DNA from: Tricholoma matsutake
Lineage: Eukaryota; Basidiomycota; Agaricomycetes; Agaricales; Tricholomataceae
DNA length: 64,000 nucleotides
Direction: 5' to 3'
Assembly (NCBI GenBank): GCA_026075535.2
Contig: AP026538.1
Span: 19,185,006 to 19,249,005, forward strand
Shown here piece after piece: positions 43,430 to 53,573 of this stretch. Position 1 is the stretch's first letter, and every line of letters begins with the position of its first letter. The notes under the pieces were generated by a model. That model was not told the origin of the DNA. It saw only the letters and a list, made by a program, of their open reading frames with translations, and did not search any database. The position numbers and the translations under genes are program-made.

Positions 43430-43994
43430 GGCATCGACTTCCTCGGCATCTGTCATTCCTTCCCAATCTGCCTCTGCCCTCCCTCTCAAGGTGAACCACC
43501 TGCCCAGCCATGTAACCATTGTACAATGCAATGTGTTGTGCACCAGCCTGCAACCCAAGGTATGCCTCAATGTTGTTTACCCTGTTTTGAAGCAAGTCAA
43601 CTGTGTCCCAGAGTTCTCGTACATGGAGTCAGGACTCTTGGAATGACTCTTCATTCCACCGTGCATGCTTGTACATGTCTTCCTCCAGTTGATATAGATG
43701 TCCAGTGAAGGTGGCATAGTCACCGGCAGAGGGGTAGGGAGTCAGGGCAGGGAGGGCAGTCAGCTTGGGCTCAGGATCGGCCATGTCGATATCCTCTTCC
43801 ACAGCTATGGGTATACATGTTAGTGGTTTTATGTGTCATGATATGGAAGAACTAACCTTTTGATTTTCCTTTTTGGCTTGCAGTGAACCGCCTAGACGAT
43901 TCCTCTCCACTGTCTTCACTGGAAAATTGCACCTTCTTTGCTAATCTTCTTGCCAATCCTTTTGCTTTCTTGGTTCTGGGCACTTGATCCACGT
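42878..43994 (-). pseudogene. Cys-rich gene, 3' part left of gypsy insertion
   Basis: From the gypsy border (43994) the minus strand reads DQVPRTKKAKGLARRLAKKVQ and SSEDSGEESSRRF (to 43852), then after an intron-like gap DIDMADPEPKLTAL (about 43785), EEDMYKHARWNEESFQ and VRELWDTVDLLQNRVNNIEAY, a coiled-coil-like stretch. A frame change at about 43490 leads to an (Ala-Pro)n stretch from the GGAGCA microsatellite (43340-43430) and a Pro-rich acidic tail to 42878. It continues the frame of the part at 51251-52203. Confidence 0.6.
43340..43430 (+). repeat. (GGAGCA)n microsatellite
   Basis: About 15 nearly perfect hexamers. On the minus strand it encodes (Ala-Pro)n in the Cys-rich gene. Confidence 0.95.
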
Positions 43995-44607
43995 TGTTAA
44001 GACTATAGGTCTTTAACTCAGCCTTGGCTTTGTCTGTCACAGTTGGAGGCTTTCCAACAGTCTTGGTATCACACTAGGAGGCTTTCCTAGTATATTGGGC
44101 CTTCTGGCCTTTGCTTGGGTACTTCCTCAAGTTGTTATGGCTATCCGTACTCAGAGGGTTTCTGAGTAGACTGTCAGTTCGTATATCACAGTTGGAGGCT
44201 TTCCAACTGTCGAGTTCGAGTTATCACAGCTAGGGGCTTCCTAAGCTGTCGAGTATTCTGGTTGAGTCTAAGACCGTTGATTGAATTAGGTCAAGCTAAG
44301 GAATACGGGCAGTATTACTGTAGCTTATATATGGTTCAGAGAATGTCTATTGTCCAATCGGAATATGAGATCCTTGTCAAGTAAATATAGAAGGAACAAT
44401 AGAACAGTAAGCCTCATGCCTAGCACGAGGCATCTGACATCAAGGAGTCCAATGTCATGGAGTCCAATGTCACAGAATACTGTGGTGCAGCATGTCGATT
44501 GACAGGAGTCAGATCAGGGGGTGTCTCCATCGGAAGTGAGTCGTGTCGTGTCAGAAAGGAAAAATGAGGTGCCCAGTCTTGCGGGTCCAGATAACAAAAT
44601 CATAACA
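43995..44607 (-). repeat. 3' LTR of chromodomain gypsy
   Basis: 613 bp. Plus strand begins TGTTAAGACTATAGGTC and ends AAATCATAACA. Contains a repeated GGAGGCTTTCC(A/T) motif. Confidence 0.9.
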
Positions 44608-44667
44608 TCACCCTCTCTCTATCTTCGAAGTCACTGACTTCAATCAAAATCTCTTTCTCCTCTCTAG

Positions 44668-45183
44668 TCAGGAGGTGGGGTGGGGTCGTGGGGTTTGAGG
44701 GAATCGGTTGGAGCGCAGCAGTGTTCCCAACTCTCCATGTTCTCTGAGCAGGAGCCTCTTCGCCAGGCTATATCTGCTCTCGTTATCATAGTGGGTATTC
44801 CACTGCAGGTCTCTCCACAGGGGCATGCTTACCCCTGATAGTGGTCTTCTGCTGGGGGCGAGTCCTTCTCGATTGATGTAGAAGTCCTCTGGGAAATAGT
44901 CCTCCTTGTCTAGTTCTCCCTCGAAGCAACACTCTTTGTACTGTGCCCTCACCCAATTGTAATCCACTTTCATGCTTCTCCAGGCAAAGAGACAGCATCT
45001 TGGACAGGTCGAGGTCATCCTTCTTATCCAATCATCCCTTGTAATCCAGAAGGGAATCCCATGCGGGCATATCCATGTGGGTCTGCCAGGGAGTATGTTC
45101 ATCAGTGGTCGTTGGTCGATGACCATTCGCCCAATCCATGCTGGGGTTCGTGGTAGGTGTAGTGTTGATGGGATGGTGGGCAT
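44668..45183 (-). CDS. Extra ORF of gypsy element in env position, unknown function
   Basis: 171 codons, open from MPTIPSTLHLPRTPAWIGRM to a stop at 44668, between the chromodomain end (45248) and the 3' LTR (44607). It has CPRC near residue 60 (TSTCPRCCLFAW), VRAQYKECCFEGELDKEDYF, and FYINREGLAPSRRPL. I recall ORFs with the same LHLPxTPAWIxxM start and FYINxxGL block after the integrase of other Agaricomycete gypsy elements. There is no signal peptide or membrane segment, so it is not an envelope protein by any visible feature. It is intact in an otherwise broken element, which may be chance. Confidence 0.6.
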   Translation of the reverse strand: MPTIPSTLHLPRTPAWIGRMVIDQRPLMNILPGRPTWICPHGIPFWITRDDWIRRMTSTCPRCCLFAWRSMKVDYNWVRAQYKECCFEGELDKEDYFPEDFYINREGLAPSRRPLSGVSMPLWRDLQWNTHYDNESRYSLAKRLLLREHGELGTLLRSNRFPQTPRPHPTS

Positions 45184-45247
45184 TCTGTGGTTTCTTTTGT
45201 GGTTGGTTCGGTGGGTGTTTTGGTCTTGGGGGGTTCAACAGCTGTCA

Positions 45248-45566
45248 TCACTGTTTATATGCCCCTAGGATTCTCTTGGCATTAGTCAGGTTCCCCTTGG
45301 GCTCCCACAAATTCTCCGAGGTCAGGTATCTGACCCACTTCACTAGGAAGTGCATGGTCCTTCCTTTCTTCTTGTGTCTGATGATCGCTTCCACTTTGTA
45401 CTCCAATTCGCCTTCAACTAGATCTGGCGGAGGTTTTGGGAAGTTTGGGCCGTGTGTCTCGGTTTCTTTATAAGGGGAAAGAAGTGCTGCATGGAATACA
45501 GGGTGTATCTTCCACTGTTCTGGCAACTTCAGTCGGTAGGAGAGTGGGCTCAGGACCTTCTTGATA
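45248..45566 (-). pseudogene. Integrase C-terminus with chromodomain
   Basis: The minus strand reads KKVLSPLSYRLKLPEQWKIH, PVFHAALLSPYKETE and then YKVEAIIRHKKKGRTMHFLV, KWVRYLTSENLWEPKGNL, the chromodomain (VEAI-RHKK, FLVKW, SENLWEP). It ends NAKRILGAYKQ. A chromodomain behind integrase marks the chromoviruses. Separated from the integrase core by the MITE at 45567-46392. Confidence 0.9.
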
Positions 45567-46392
45567 GCATTTACAGGTCCAGTTAAGTCCGGTTTTTTAT
45601 GTCTAAATGGGGCAACCGCAACTGCAACCGGTCCAAGACTGACCCAGATATTGCTGAACTGCAACCGGACCACATAGGACCGGTCCATATCAGTCCATGG
45701 ACCGAAAAAAACCAGTTCGAACCGACTTTTTGTTGTAAAATTTGTTGTACCAATATAACCCATATATTTCTCACCAACTATTAACCGGACCATCTCACCA
45801 TTATACAAGCAGTTGGATATTGTAATTCCCCGGTGACTGGTCCAACTTTTAAGAGATTTTATCAAGATCTGACAGAGATATGACCAAAACAAAAGTACAT
45901 TGTATTCCATGTTGTAGTTTGTAGTTTGTAGTTACAACTTGTTAGGGCTGTTAAATGAATCAAATACACATGGTATAGATGTTTATGTATGTTATTCCTT
46001 TGCCTTGGATAATGTCCAATTGTGCCCAACATTTTTGTAGCACAAGGTATAAACAGTACAGTCACAGCTGCTCAAATGACATCAAAATACTCACATCAAA
46101 ATGTATTTTGTCATATCTCTCTCAGTTCTCAACCATTTTTGATGGTCCAGGGAGCGGAATTGAAGCCATTATGCGTGGGAATCAGCGGGTATAGTGCACG
46201 TGACCTATAAACCGGTTGAAACTGGTTCAGATTGGTTTTCATTGGTTCAATGATATTTTTCAAAGCAAAAGACTGGCAACTGGACTGCAAAAGACCGGTC
46301 CTATAAATAGCCACCTGACGAACCGGACTTTGGTTCAGTTCAGTCCAGTTTCGGTCTTTTTCCAGTTTGTAGGACCGGACCTTTAAACACTA
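45567..46392. mobile_element. 826-bp MITE with 10-bp target duplication, in gypsy integrase
   Basis: CTTCTTGATA is found on both sides (45557-45566 and 46393-46402). Ends: GCATTTACAGGTCCAGTTAA and GGACCGGACCTTTAAACACT, pairing at TTTA(C/A)AGGTCC. The arms hold many ACCGGTCC and CCGGTT(T)-type pieces. A 9-10-bp duplication fits Mutator-like transposition. No transposase inside. Confidence 0.85.
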
Positions 46393-46402
46393 CTTCTTGA
46401 TA

Positions 46403-47670
46403 CAGAATGGTCCTTCTCTTTTCGGTGCGAGCTTCTTTGTTTCATGCGTCATTCTGAGGTTCTTTGCTTCTAGCCACACTCTGTCTCCTTCTTTGAATGG
46501 GGTGAAGTGCCTTGTTGTTCTTTCTGCCATCATTTGTCTGGCTAACTCGTGAGTTGCCTTCACTTTGTCTCGGGCCCATTGCAGTGCAACTATTCATTTT
46601 TCTATGGCCGGTATGTTCGTCTTCAGGTAGGGGAGTGGGATCACCTTGGGCTCATAGCCCATCATGAGGTAGAATGGGGAGCTCTTCTGTACAGAGTGCA
46701 TCCTCTGGTTGTGTGTGAACTCTGCAGTTGGGAAGAGGTGCTTCCTATTCTCCTGGTTGTTCAAGCAGAAGATCCGTAGGTATACTTCCACTTCCTGGTT
46801 CACCCGTTCTGTCTCCCTGTCGGTCTGGGGGTGGTACGCTGTGCTCATTGCCAGCTTGATTCCGAGCAGTCTTCCTAGCTCCTGGAACAGCTGCAAGGCA
46901 AATCTGGGATCTCTGTCAAAGATGATCTTGTCTGGGAGGCCGAATTGTTTGTAGACATTGTCTAGATAGAGGGTGGCCGCTCCCAATGCATCTATAGTTC
47001 TCCTGCAAGGGATAAAAATTACCCCCTTCATAAGCCCATGGTCTACCACGACCATGAGTGCATCATAACCATCGGACTCTGGTAGGTCGGTTATGAAATC
47101 TGTCATCACCATTGCGAATGGTCTTGTCGCTTCAGATTTAATTGGTTGTAGAGGGGGTGTCATCAGGTGGGTGTTGACCTTCATTTGCTGGCATGTTGCA
47201 CATCCAGCGACATAGTTTTTGATGTATGTCATCATTCCTGGCCACCAGTAGTCTCTCCTAACCATTTCAGTTGTCTGCCATTGTCCCGGATGTCTGCTGG
47301 TTACTCCTTCGTGGTATTTTTGCACCAGCTTCTTCCGTAGATCTCCATTGTCTGGGACATAGCACCTGTCTCGAAAAAATAGAAGGCCATCCTCTATTTT
47401 CCAATCTTCCAATGCCAACTTTATCGGTGGCATTCCCTTGGTCTTTAGCGCCTCGATTGCGCTCTTCACCAGGTCGTCCTTCATGATACTCCCTGCGAGT
47501 AAGTCATGCATTTTGGTATCAATGAATTTCACAAATACTGTTTCTGGCAGCATCGTGATGTCTTCATTATTGTTATCTTCTTCCAGTACGTGATCCGCTC
47601 TCCGTGACAACGCATCGCTCTGCACCATCTGTGATCCAGGCACATGGATGATTTGTAAGTCGAATTCCAA
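46403..47670 (-). pseudogene. Integrase of chromodomain gypsy
   Basis: 358 codons open from MEFDLQIIHVPGSQMVQSDA (end of RNase H, DALSRR) through the zinc domain (YHEGVTSRHPGQWQTTEMVR...CATCQQMK) to the core: MTDFITDLPESDGYDALM (first Asp), DKIIFDRDPRFALQLFQELG (second Asp) and HPQTDRETERVNQEVEVYL (Glu). After a stop at 46594 the strand continues IVALQWARDKVKATHELARQ and KEGDRVWLEAKNLR to the MITE border. The catalytic residues are intact. Confidence 0.9.
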
Positions 47671-47805
47671 TAGGAATAGGCTCCACCTTGCCTGTCATCT
47701 GTTCAGTTTCTGTGCCATTCAGAAGTATGTCAAGTTCTTGTGGTCCAACAGGATTACCACTGGGTGTTCTGAACCTAGTAGGTAGTGTCTCCATGTCTCT
47801 AGCGA

Positions 47806-48351
47806 TCATATTATCGCTAGTAGCTCCTTGTCGTAAATCTCGTAGTTCCATTCCATTGGTGTTAGCGCATGCGATATGTATCCACACGGATGCCAGTCCC
47901 CATTTGTATCCCTTTGTCTCAGCACTCCTCCCGTTGCATGTTTTGAGGCATCTGATTTGATCGTGAATGGCTTTGTCGGGTCTGGCATCAGTAGTACCAG
48001 TGCTTCTGTGAATTTCTTTTTCAGTGTTTGAAAGGCCTGTTCGCATTCTGTTGTCCAGTCGAACATTTTGTTCTTCTTCATTAGTTCATTAAGCGGTCTG
48101 CTTGTCTCCGCAAAATGTCCGATAAACTTCCTGTAGAAGTTTCCAAATCCCAGGAAAGATCTGACTGCCTTTACGTTTGTTGGGGTTGGCCAATCCTGTA
48201 TACCTGCCAGTTTCGTGTTGTCCATGGCAATTTCGTTGGGTCGGATGATCAGACCCAAGAATTCCACTTTGTGGACATCGAATTTGCATTTCTCTGGTTT
48301 CAGGTATAAGTCGTTTTCTGCCAGTCTTTGCAGTACTTTCCTGGTGTTCAT
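47806..48351 (-). pseudogene. RT thumb and RNase H of chromodomain gypsy
   Basis: The frame reads [59 protein letters not shown] and, in RNase [20 protein letters not shown] and [14 protein letters not shown], then a stop. A frameshift near 48350 separates it from the RT palm. The DAS Asp and the E of YDKELLAI are present. Confidence 0.9.
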
Positions 48352-49027
48352 TCTGATCCTTGGAGAATATCAGGATGTCATCCATGTAAATCATGAGCCA
48401 TCCTTCTCTGATCATGTCGCGGAATATCTCATTCATCATTGCCTGGAAAGTCGCTGGTGAGTTGCATAATCCGAAGAACATCACCGTTGGTTCAAACAGC
48501 CCCCGATTTGTCTTGAAGGCTGCCTTCCATTGATCTCCATCCTTGATCCTGATGTTGTGATATCCCCATTGGATGTCCAATTTCATAAACCATTTTGCCC
48601 CTCTTAGTTTGTCCAACAGGTCTCCTACCAGTGGCAGTGGGTAGGTGTTCTTGATCATTCCATTGTTCAAATACCTGTAATCTTGGCAGGGTTGTAGCAC
48701 ATCCGAGCCCTTCTTCGCAACGAAGAAGAATGGCGATGCCATGGGCAATTTTGATGGTCAGATGTATCCCTTCTGTAGGCTTTTGTCAAGAAACTTGTTG
48801 AGTTTCTTTTGTTCTGCTGGTGACAATGGGTAAACCCTGCAATCCTTTGCCATAAAGTCCATTTTCAGTTTGATCGCATGATCCCAGGGTCTTGATTCTG
48901 GGAATCTCTTTGATGCTTCTTTTTTGAATATCCGTCGGTATTCCCTGTACTGTTCAGGGAGTAGTTCGTTGAAGGTCTTTTGTTTGGGGTCTCCTTCCTT
49001 CTTGTGTGTCAGGTGTTGTGAGACCAA
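48089..49027 (-). pseudogene. Reverse transcriptase palm of chromodomain gypsy
   Basis: The upstream frame (49027-48758) has FKKEASKRFPESRPWDHAIK and YPLSPAEQKKLNKFLDKSLQ ending KGYI and a TGA; the next frame (48748) reads [25 protein letters not shown]-like sequence, then [40 protein letters not shown] and [13 protein letters not shown]. The catalytic YMDD is intact. One in-frame stop at 48756 is the only break up to the frameshift near 48350. Confidence 0.9.
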
Positions 49028-49066
49028 TGTTTTTGCCCTGATCCAGATATTTTGTCCATAAGCATA

Positions 49067-49468
49067 TCATGGTGATCCTCTTGCCTTTACGATCCAACAA
49101 ATTGTCTTTGTCGTCTGAGAATATCTGTATCTTGGCTCGTCATACTCCTCTGTCAGTGGTGTCCTAGCTGGTTTGAATATTCCAATGACAGGTTCTCCTC
49201 GGATGTAGGCGACCAGTAGCTCATCGTCTTTGATCCTCAGTTCAGGTGTCTCTTTTGGTTGTTCCATTGCCTGTTCCGTTGCCTGTTCGTGGTTTGCCTG
49301 TGCTGGGTTTTCCTTCCCAGTGTCTTCTTCGTCTTGTGGCCCTATGGGCTCCGCATCTTGAAGAGTCGTGATCGCAATCTCTTCATCATCGATTTCTTCG
49401 ATTGTCACTTTTCTTGTCTCAAGGGGCATCTTGCTTCTTCTTGGTTCTTCGTGGAGGACTCCTTCCAT
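49067..49468 (-). pseudogene. Linker between protease and RT of chromodomain gypsy
   Basis: 133 codons rich in Glu, Gln and Pro (EEIDDEEIAITTLQDAEPIG, EQATEQAMEQPKETPELR) ending ETKTICWIVKARGSP. In these elements the stretch between protease and RT is an acidic, variable linker. No domain. Confidence 0.5.
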
Positions 49469-49735
49469 CAGTTTCGCCTTGGCGACAACTCTTCAGCATA
49501 GCTCTCGGTGTTCTTCTTTTGCCAGCTCTTCTTTCTTGCTTTTCAGGGCTACCTTTTCCCTTGCTTTTGCAACTATCCGGGCTACTGCCAGTCATCCTTC
49601 TTCTTTCCTGGTGGCCAGTTTCTCCAGCTTTCTGGTGGCCACCTTTTTCCATCGTGCTCATTCTTCCTCAGCAGTCTTCTTCTTGAGGGCGAGCTTTTCT
49701 TGTCCTTTGGCAACAATCTTTCAGCACCATGCCTG

Positions 49736-50311
49736 TCACTCTTCTTTTGTCATGTCTAGGGGGTCCTTCTTCTTTTCGGTTCCCCTTTGGCACCATGACA
49801 AGTGTTCATCGTCGGTTTTCTTGGTCTGTACCCTACCAATAAGGGTTCTTCCTCTTCCATATGAGAATTCAGGATGGGTCTTGTCATTCGTCCTGAATTG
49901 GAAGGTTCCAATTCTCCAGTCGATTACTGGGTTGATTCTCCTGAGCCATGGCAAGCCCAAGATGACTGATTCCTTTCCCAGTCCTGCAATGAGGAAGGTT
50001 GTTGGGAAGGTTCTTCCATTGATCATCAGGAGTTCCCTGGCATAGTGGGAAATCTCCCCTTTCTTGTTTGGGGTTCCATCCACGTTCTTGACCTTGATCA
50101 CCTTCTCCAGGGGGTGCAGCTCAAATCCGCTGCTCTCCGTGAATTCATGACTCATGAATATCCCTCCCGCTCCAGAGTCGAGTAGGGCTTTGGTTTCGAT
50201 GGCTTTCCCTCTGCCTGCTCCTAGCACTTTGACATCTAAATGCATAGATTGATTCTTCAAAGTGGCTAGTAGTACAGAGCAGACAGAGAGTTCGGTGGTA
50301 CCTGGCATCAA
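49736..50311 (-). pseudogene. Aspartic protease of chromodomain gypsy
   Basis: 191 codons. ETKALLDSGAGGIFMSHEFT carries the catalytic DSG near residue 40, and SVILGLPWLRRINPVIDWRI the second motif near residue 117. Both match the retropepsin pattern. The frame is open; a Lys/Asp/Glu-rich tail leads to a stop at 49736. Confidence 0.9.
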
Positions 50312-50325
50312 GGCAGGCCACCTCT

Positions 50326-50950
50326 TTAAAAACCCTTGTCCTCAATGGCGGCGAGAGCTCCCTTCCTTTCTTCTTCATCGAGTTCTCCTATGATCGCTCG
50401 GATCTTTGAGTAGGCTTCCTTGCCTTTATTCTTTGGGGATGGCTGGTCCTCGGTCCTCTTTTCCCCTTTCTTGTGTTCGGTTGCTCTGTGTCCGGGCTGG
50501 TGGCACACAAAGCACAACCCTTTCTTCATGTGTTCAATCCTCTCCTGATAGGAGAGTCGGTTGATCTCAAGTGGGGTCTCTTTTGCTTTAGTTTACTCTC
50601 AGATAGAGTTTCACTTCTTGTAAGAACTTTGCAGTTCTCATTCGGTCCCCTGTGAAGTCAGAGGGGGTTCAGATTCTAATCTCCTTGGTCAGTGTGGTGG
50701 GTTCAGTGGACATGTTGGTGTTGTCATTGGATAGGGAGAATGGGTCTTGTTCTGGAGCTTCTTCTGTATCAAGGGATCTAAAATCCTCTTCGTTGAGGTA
50801 TTGGGGTTCTTCGTCACTGGTTCTCCTTGAGAACCACTTCTGTGCTGGTTCCGAGTATTGTACTAGTCAACCCTGGTATCTATACCATGGGGTTTGTCCT
50901 GATGATGAGGCTCCTGTCGGAGGTCTGTCTGGGCTTTGTCTGAAAGACAT
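50326..50950 (-). pseudogene. gag: gag of chromodomain gypsy, largely deleted
   Basis: The minus strand begins MSFRQSPDRPPTGASSSGQT (50950) and continues to LTKEIRI*TPSDFTGDRMRT and AKFLQEVKLYLRVN, the start of a capsid domain; it then jumps to the end of gag, MKKGLCFVCHQPGHRATEHK (50529), the zinc knuckle (last Cys is His). Most of the capsid domain is gone. The end is ELDEEERKGALAAIEDKGF. Confidence 0.8.
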
Positions 50951-50997
50951 TGTGTCTGCACCTAGGTAGGTGGACTTTATGGATCAGCTTGACCTTT

Positions 50998-51250
50998 TGT
51001 TAAGACTATAGGTCTTTAACTCAGCCTTGGCTTTGTCTGTCACAGTTGGAGGCTTTCCAACAGTCTCGGTATCACACTAGGAGGCTTTCCTAGTATATCA
51101 GGCCTTCTGGCCTTTGCTTGGGTACTTCCTCAAGTTGTCGATTGACAGGAGTCAGATCAGGGGGTGTCTCCATCAGAAGTGAGTCATGTCATGTCAGAAA
51201 GGAAAAATGAGGTGCCTGGTCTTGCAGGTCCAGATAACAAAATTGTAACA
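50998..51250 (-). repeat. 5' LTR of chromodomain gypsy, internally deleted
   Basis: 253 bp. Same ends as the 613-bp LTR; it lacks the part equivalent to about 44136-44490. The junction is TTGT|CGATTGAC. Confidence 0.9.
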
Positions 51251-52203
51251 CACGTCCTCTGGATCACACCAAACTTTCCCTTTCCCACAGAAGTAGCAGG
51301 CTGTTTTCCCATTCACCTGCTCCCAACACTCATGCCTAAGCCTGACACATCGTGCACACAGCGTCGTTCACAAACTCCCTCGCTGGGGTGCTCCTCGTGC
51401 CACCCTTGCTGCGTTGTGCCGCTTCCACTCCATCCTGGGATTGGCACCAGCATTGCTCTCTGTCTCCTCATCAAAATCCTCATCTGATCCCCTGCTACTC
51501 TGCACCTCTCATGGCCTGGGTCTCACTGTGATTGCTGGCAGCATTGGTCGCTGGGCTGGGGCTGGAAGTCTGGATCCTGATGGGCCTGCATCTTGGCCGG
51601 TGCTGGTGCTGCTTCTATCCTTGTTGGTGTTGGTGTTGCTGCTGGTGTTGCTGCTGCTGCTCCTCCTTTCCTTGCCGCTGCCATCCCTGCTGTCTTGGCT
51701 GCTGCCATTCCCGCTTTCTTGGTCGGTGCCATTCTCATTCCCACTGCAGTGGCTGTTCCAGTGGCCATTGCCATTCCACCTCCCCTTGCTGTTCCACCTG
51801 CCATTGCTGCTGCCATTGCCAATGCAGTTGGTCCAGCCAATGTGGATGCAGGTCCTGTTATGCCCTTTTTCTCATCAAAGGTCTTCATTGCCCTCAGTTG
51901 ACCTTTAATAAACTTCTGGTCCCCTGTCCTGTCTGACTTTGACCATGCTACCACAAATCCCCACAAAAAGGCATCAGCCTGGAAGACAGCCTGCACATCC
52001 TCTGTGAGAACCTCTCTTTGCCAGGCAAATAACATTTTCTACAATTTGTAAGTGCATCATTGATCTGATAGCATGCCAATCCACTCACAAGGGCTGATTT
52101 TCTTTCCTTCATCATGGCCTTGATACTTTGGTCCCAAAGTCCATTGCGGATGGATTGCTCAATCTCGCTGATCTGGCCAAGTACTTGTTGGCATGTAACA
52201 TTC
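51251..52203 (-). pseudogene. Cys-rich gene, 5' part right of gypsy insertion
   Basis: From MNVTCQQVLGQISEIEQSIR (52203) the strand passes a TTGTAG acceptor into MLFAWQREVLTEDVQAVFQA (52035), GFVVAWSKSDRTGDQKFIKG and an Ala/Met-rich stretch from the hexamer repeat (51870-51600). Before the gypsy border it reads TLCARCVRLRHECWEQVNGK TACYFCGKGKVWCDP EDV as consecutive pieces: a CxxC...C...CxxC...C cluster. Across the insertion the frame goes on with DQVPRTKKAKG (43994), when one CACGT copy is kept. I recall Cys-cluster plus coiled-coil proteins of this kind from Agaricomycetes; function unknown. Confidence 0.6.
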
Positions 52204-52370
52204 ATGGTTGATGAGTCGGCTGCGGCAGTGGGTTTGATGTTGAGATGAAAAAGAGTGAAACACTGAAAATCAACAATCACGTGTTGTTGATCGATATACA
52301 ATCAATATATACAAACAAATAATGTCCTGATTAAACAGTATCACTTGTTATCATCTGTGTTATATATACC

Positions 52371-53090
52371 ATGAGCAATCAGCAAACCGACACTTATATT
52401 CCTGATGGATATGTCATTATCTGAGGTGACAATGGGCAGCATTATCTAGTGCCCCATTTTATGATTCCAGCTACCCACCAGGCAATGGAGGCCTATTGCA
52501 AGAAGGTTGAATTCAATGTACACATGGCACATGGGGGGGTAAGATTTCCTTCTTTTCAAAGTCTTGTTGCTGCCAGCCTAGCTGTCCTTGGCCTGATGCC
52601 ATCCTTGGGCCGATGTTGTCCTGTTGGCCAATGCCATGTCTTGGCCAATGCCATGTCTTGTTTGGCTCGTCTATCCTCTCACTGATGACTTTGCAGTCTG
52701 GAAACATGACTGATACCCCATACTACTACGCATTGGCCTGCAACCAGCTAATGCTACCTGCTGATCCAGTAAGTGCCTTGTCCTCATTTGTATGACTGTT
52801 AGTTCATCCTGTTGCAGAAATTGACAGACAGGGAGCTGTTGAGCTGCCATGCCAAAGTGAAAGCCCTGCAAAACAACCTTGGCACCTCATACAAGGATGC
52901 CAGTCATCATCTCTACATGGCCGAGGTTGAGAAGCTGGAACAGCAAGATGTCACATTGAAGACATATGCAACCTTGACAGAAAGGATGGAATATAATCTG
53001 AAATTGTTTGAACACAGGTTCTCAGACATTCGAATCAGATCATTGTCCCATGATGACAACATGGCCGATCCCGTCGGTTCTCACAATTAG
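52371..53090 (+). pseudogene. Gene of unknown function, divergent from Cys-rich gene
   Basis: Start MSNQQTDTYIPDGYVII (52371), one TGA, then GDNGQHYLVPHFMIPATHQA and MEAYCKKVEFNVHMAHGG. A 160-bp intron (GTAAGA at 52538 to GCAG at 52693) holds hexamer repeats. Next MTDTPYYYALACNQLMLPAD, a second intron (52769-52817, GTAAGT...GCAG), and KLTDRELLSCHAKVKALQNN, LGTSYKDASHHLYMAEVEKL. The (Y)LVPxFMxPAT start and TDRELLxxHAxVxxL(x)GxSYKDASHRLYMAE end are familiar to me from Agaricomycete hypothetical proteins. One nonsense codon (52422) is the only visible defect. It shares a 70-300 bp spacer with the Cys-rich gene. Confidence 0.6.
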
Positions 53091-53573
53091 CTAGTACCGA
53101 CATTGTTATTTTAGCTAGGATGAACACTGCTGTTTTGTTGATTTTGTTCATTCATACTGCCTGCGCCCATTGTGTGTCTGGTTTGCTAATGCCCATTGCC
53201 AATGCTCTTGATACATAGATTTCCAGCCCAAAGTGTCTGTCTGCTGCCACTAATGTTGATGTTGATGTAGATTTCTGTGCCGACGTGTCTGCTGATGCCG
53301 ATGCCGATGGCTGTGACTATTTCATCAACAGTATTAGATTCTTACTGCACATCTATGCCGTTGCCATTGCCGATGCCGAATACTGTGTCCAATGCTATCT
53401 CATAGGTCACAGATCTGTCTATTAACATTCTTCATAGTGTATCACAAGCAAGAATTGTAAAAGACCTGTTTGGTAGGTCTGCGCTACATAGAATGAATTA
53501 TTGCATCATTGCCCATAGCTAGGCCATACAGTCTCCTATGCACATCTATACCAAGACTGTTAGCCTGATGCCA
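53041..53573 (+). repeat. Long direct repeat, copy 1
   Basis: About 530 bp, matching 55961-56475 with scattered changes from CATTGTCCCATGATGACAAC to CACATCTATACCAAG. The first 50 bases are the end of the upstream gene. Rich in GATGCC/GTTGATG repeats. Confidence 0.9.

Larger units (their letters stand above)
43995..51250 (-). mobile_element. Chromodomain gypsy retrotransposon with perfect target duplication
   Basis: LTRs at 43995-44607 and 50998-51250 share both ends (TGTTAAGAC... and ...TAACA) and the element is flanked by CACGT on both sides (43990-43994 and 51251-51255). The minus strand carries gag remnant, protease, RT, RNase H, integrase, chromodomain and one further ORF before the 3' LTR. 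Damage: large gag deletion, 360-bp deletion in the 5' LTR, stops in RT and RNase H, and an 826-bp MITE before the chromodomain. It sits inside the Cys-rich minus-strand gene. Confidence 0.95.

Noticed and set aside
43145..43708. Plus-strand open frames of up to 187 codons over the GGAGCA repeat
   Set aside because: They come from the hexamer repeat, which is open in several frames; the minus strand continues a recognisable gene through the same bases.
49368..50045. 225-codon plus-strand frame rich in Ser and Phe
   Set aside because: Lies opposite the protease and linker of the gypsy element, which have clear motifs on the minus strand.
51414..51936. Plus-strand frames rich in Leu or Cys (51414-51908, 51532-51936)
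   Set aside because: Shadow of the hexamer repeat on the strand opposite the Cys-rich gene; composition only, no domain.
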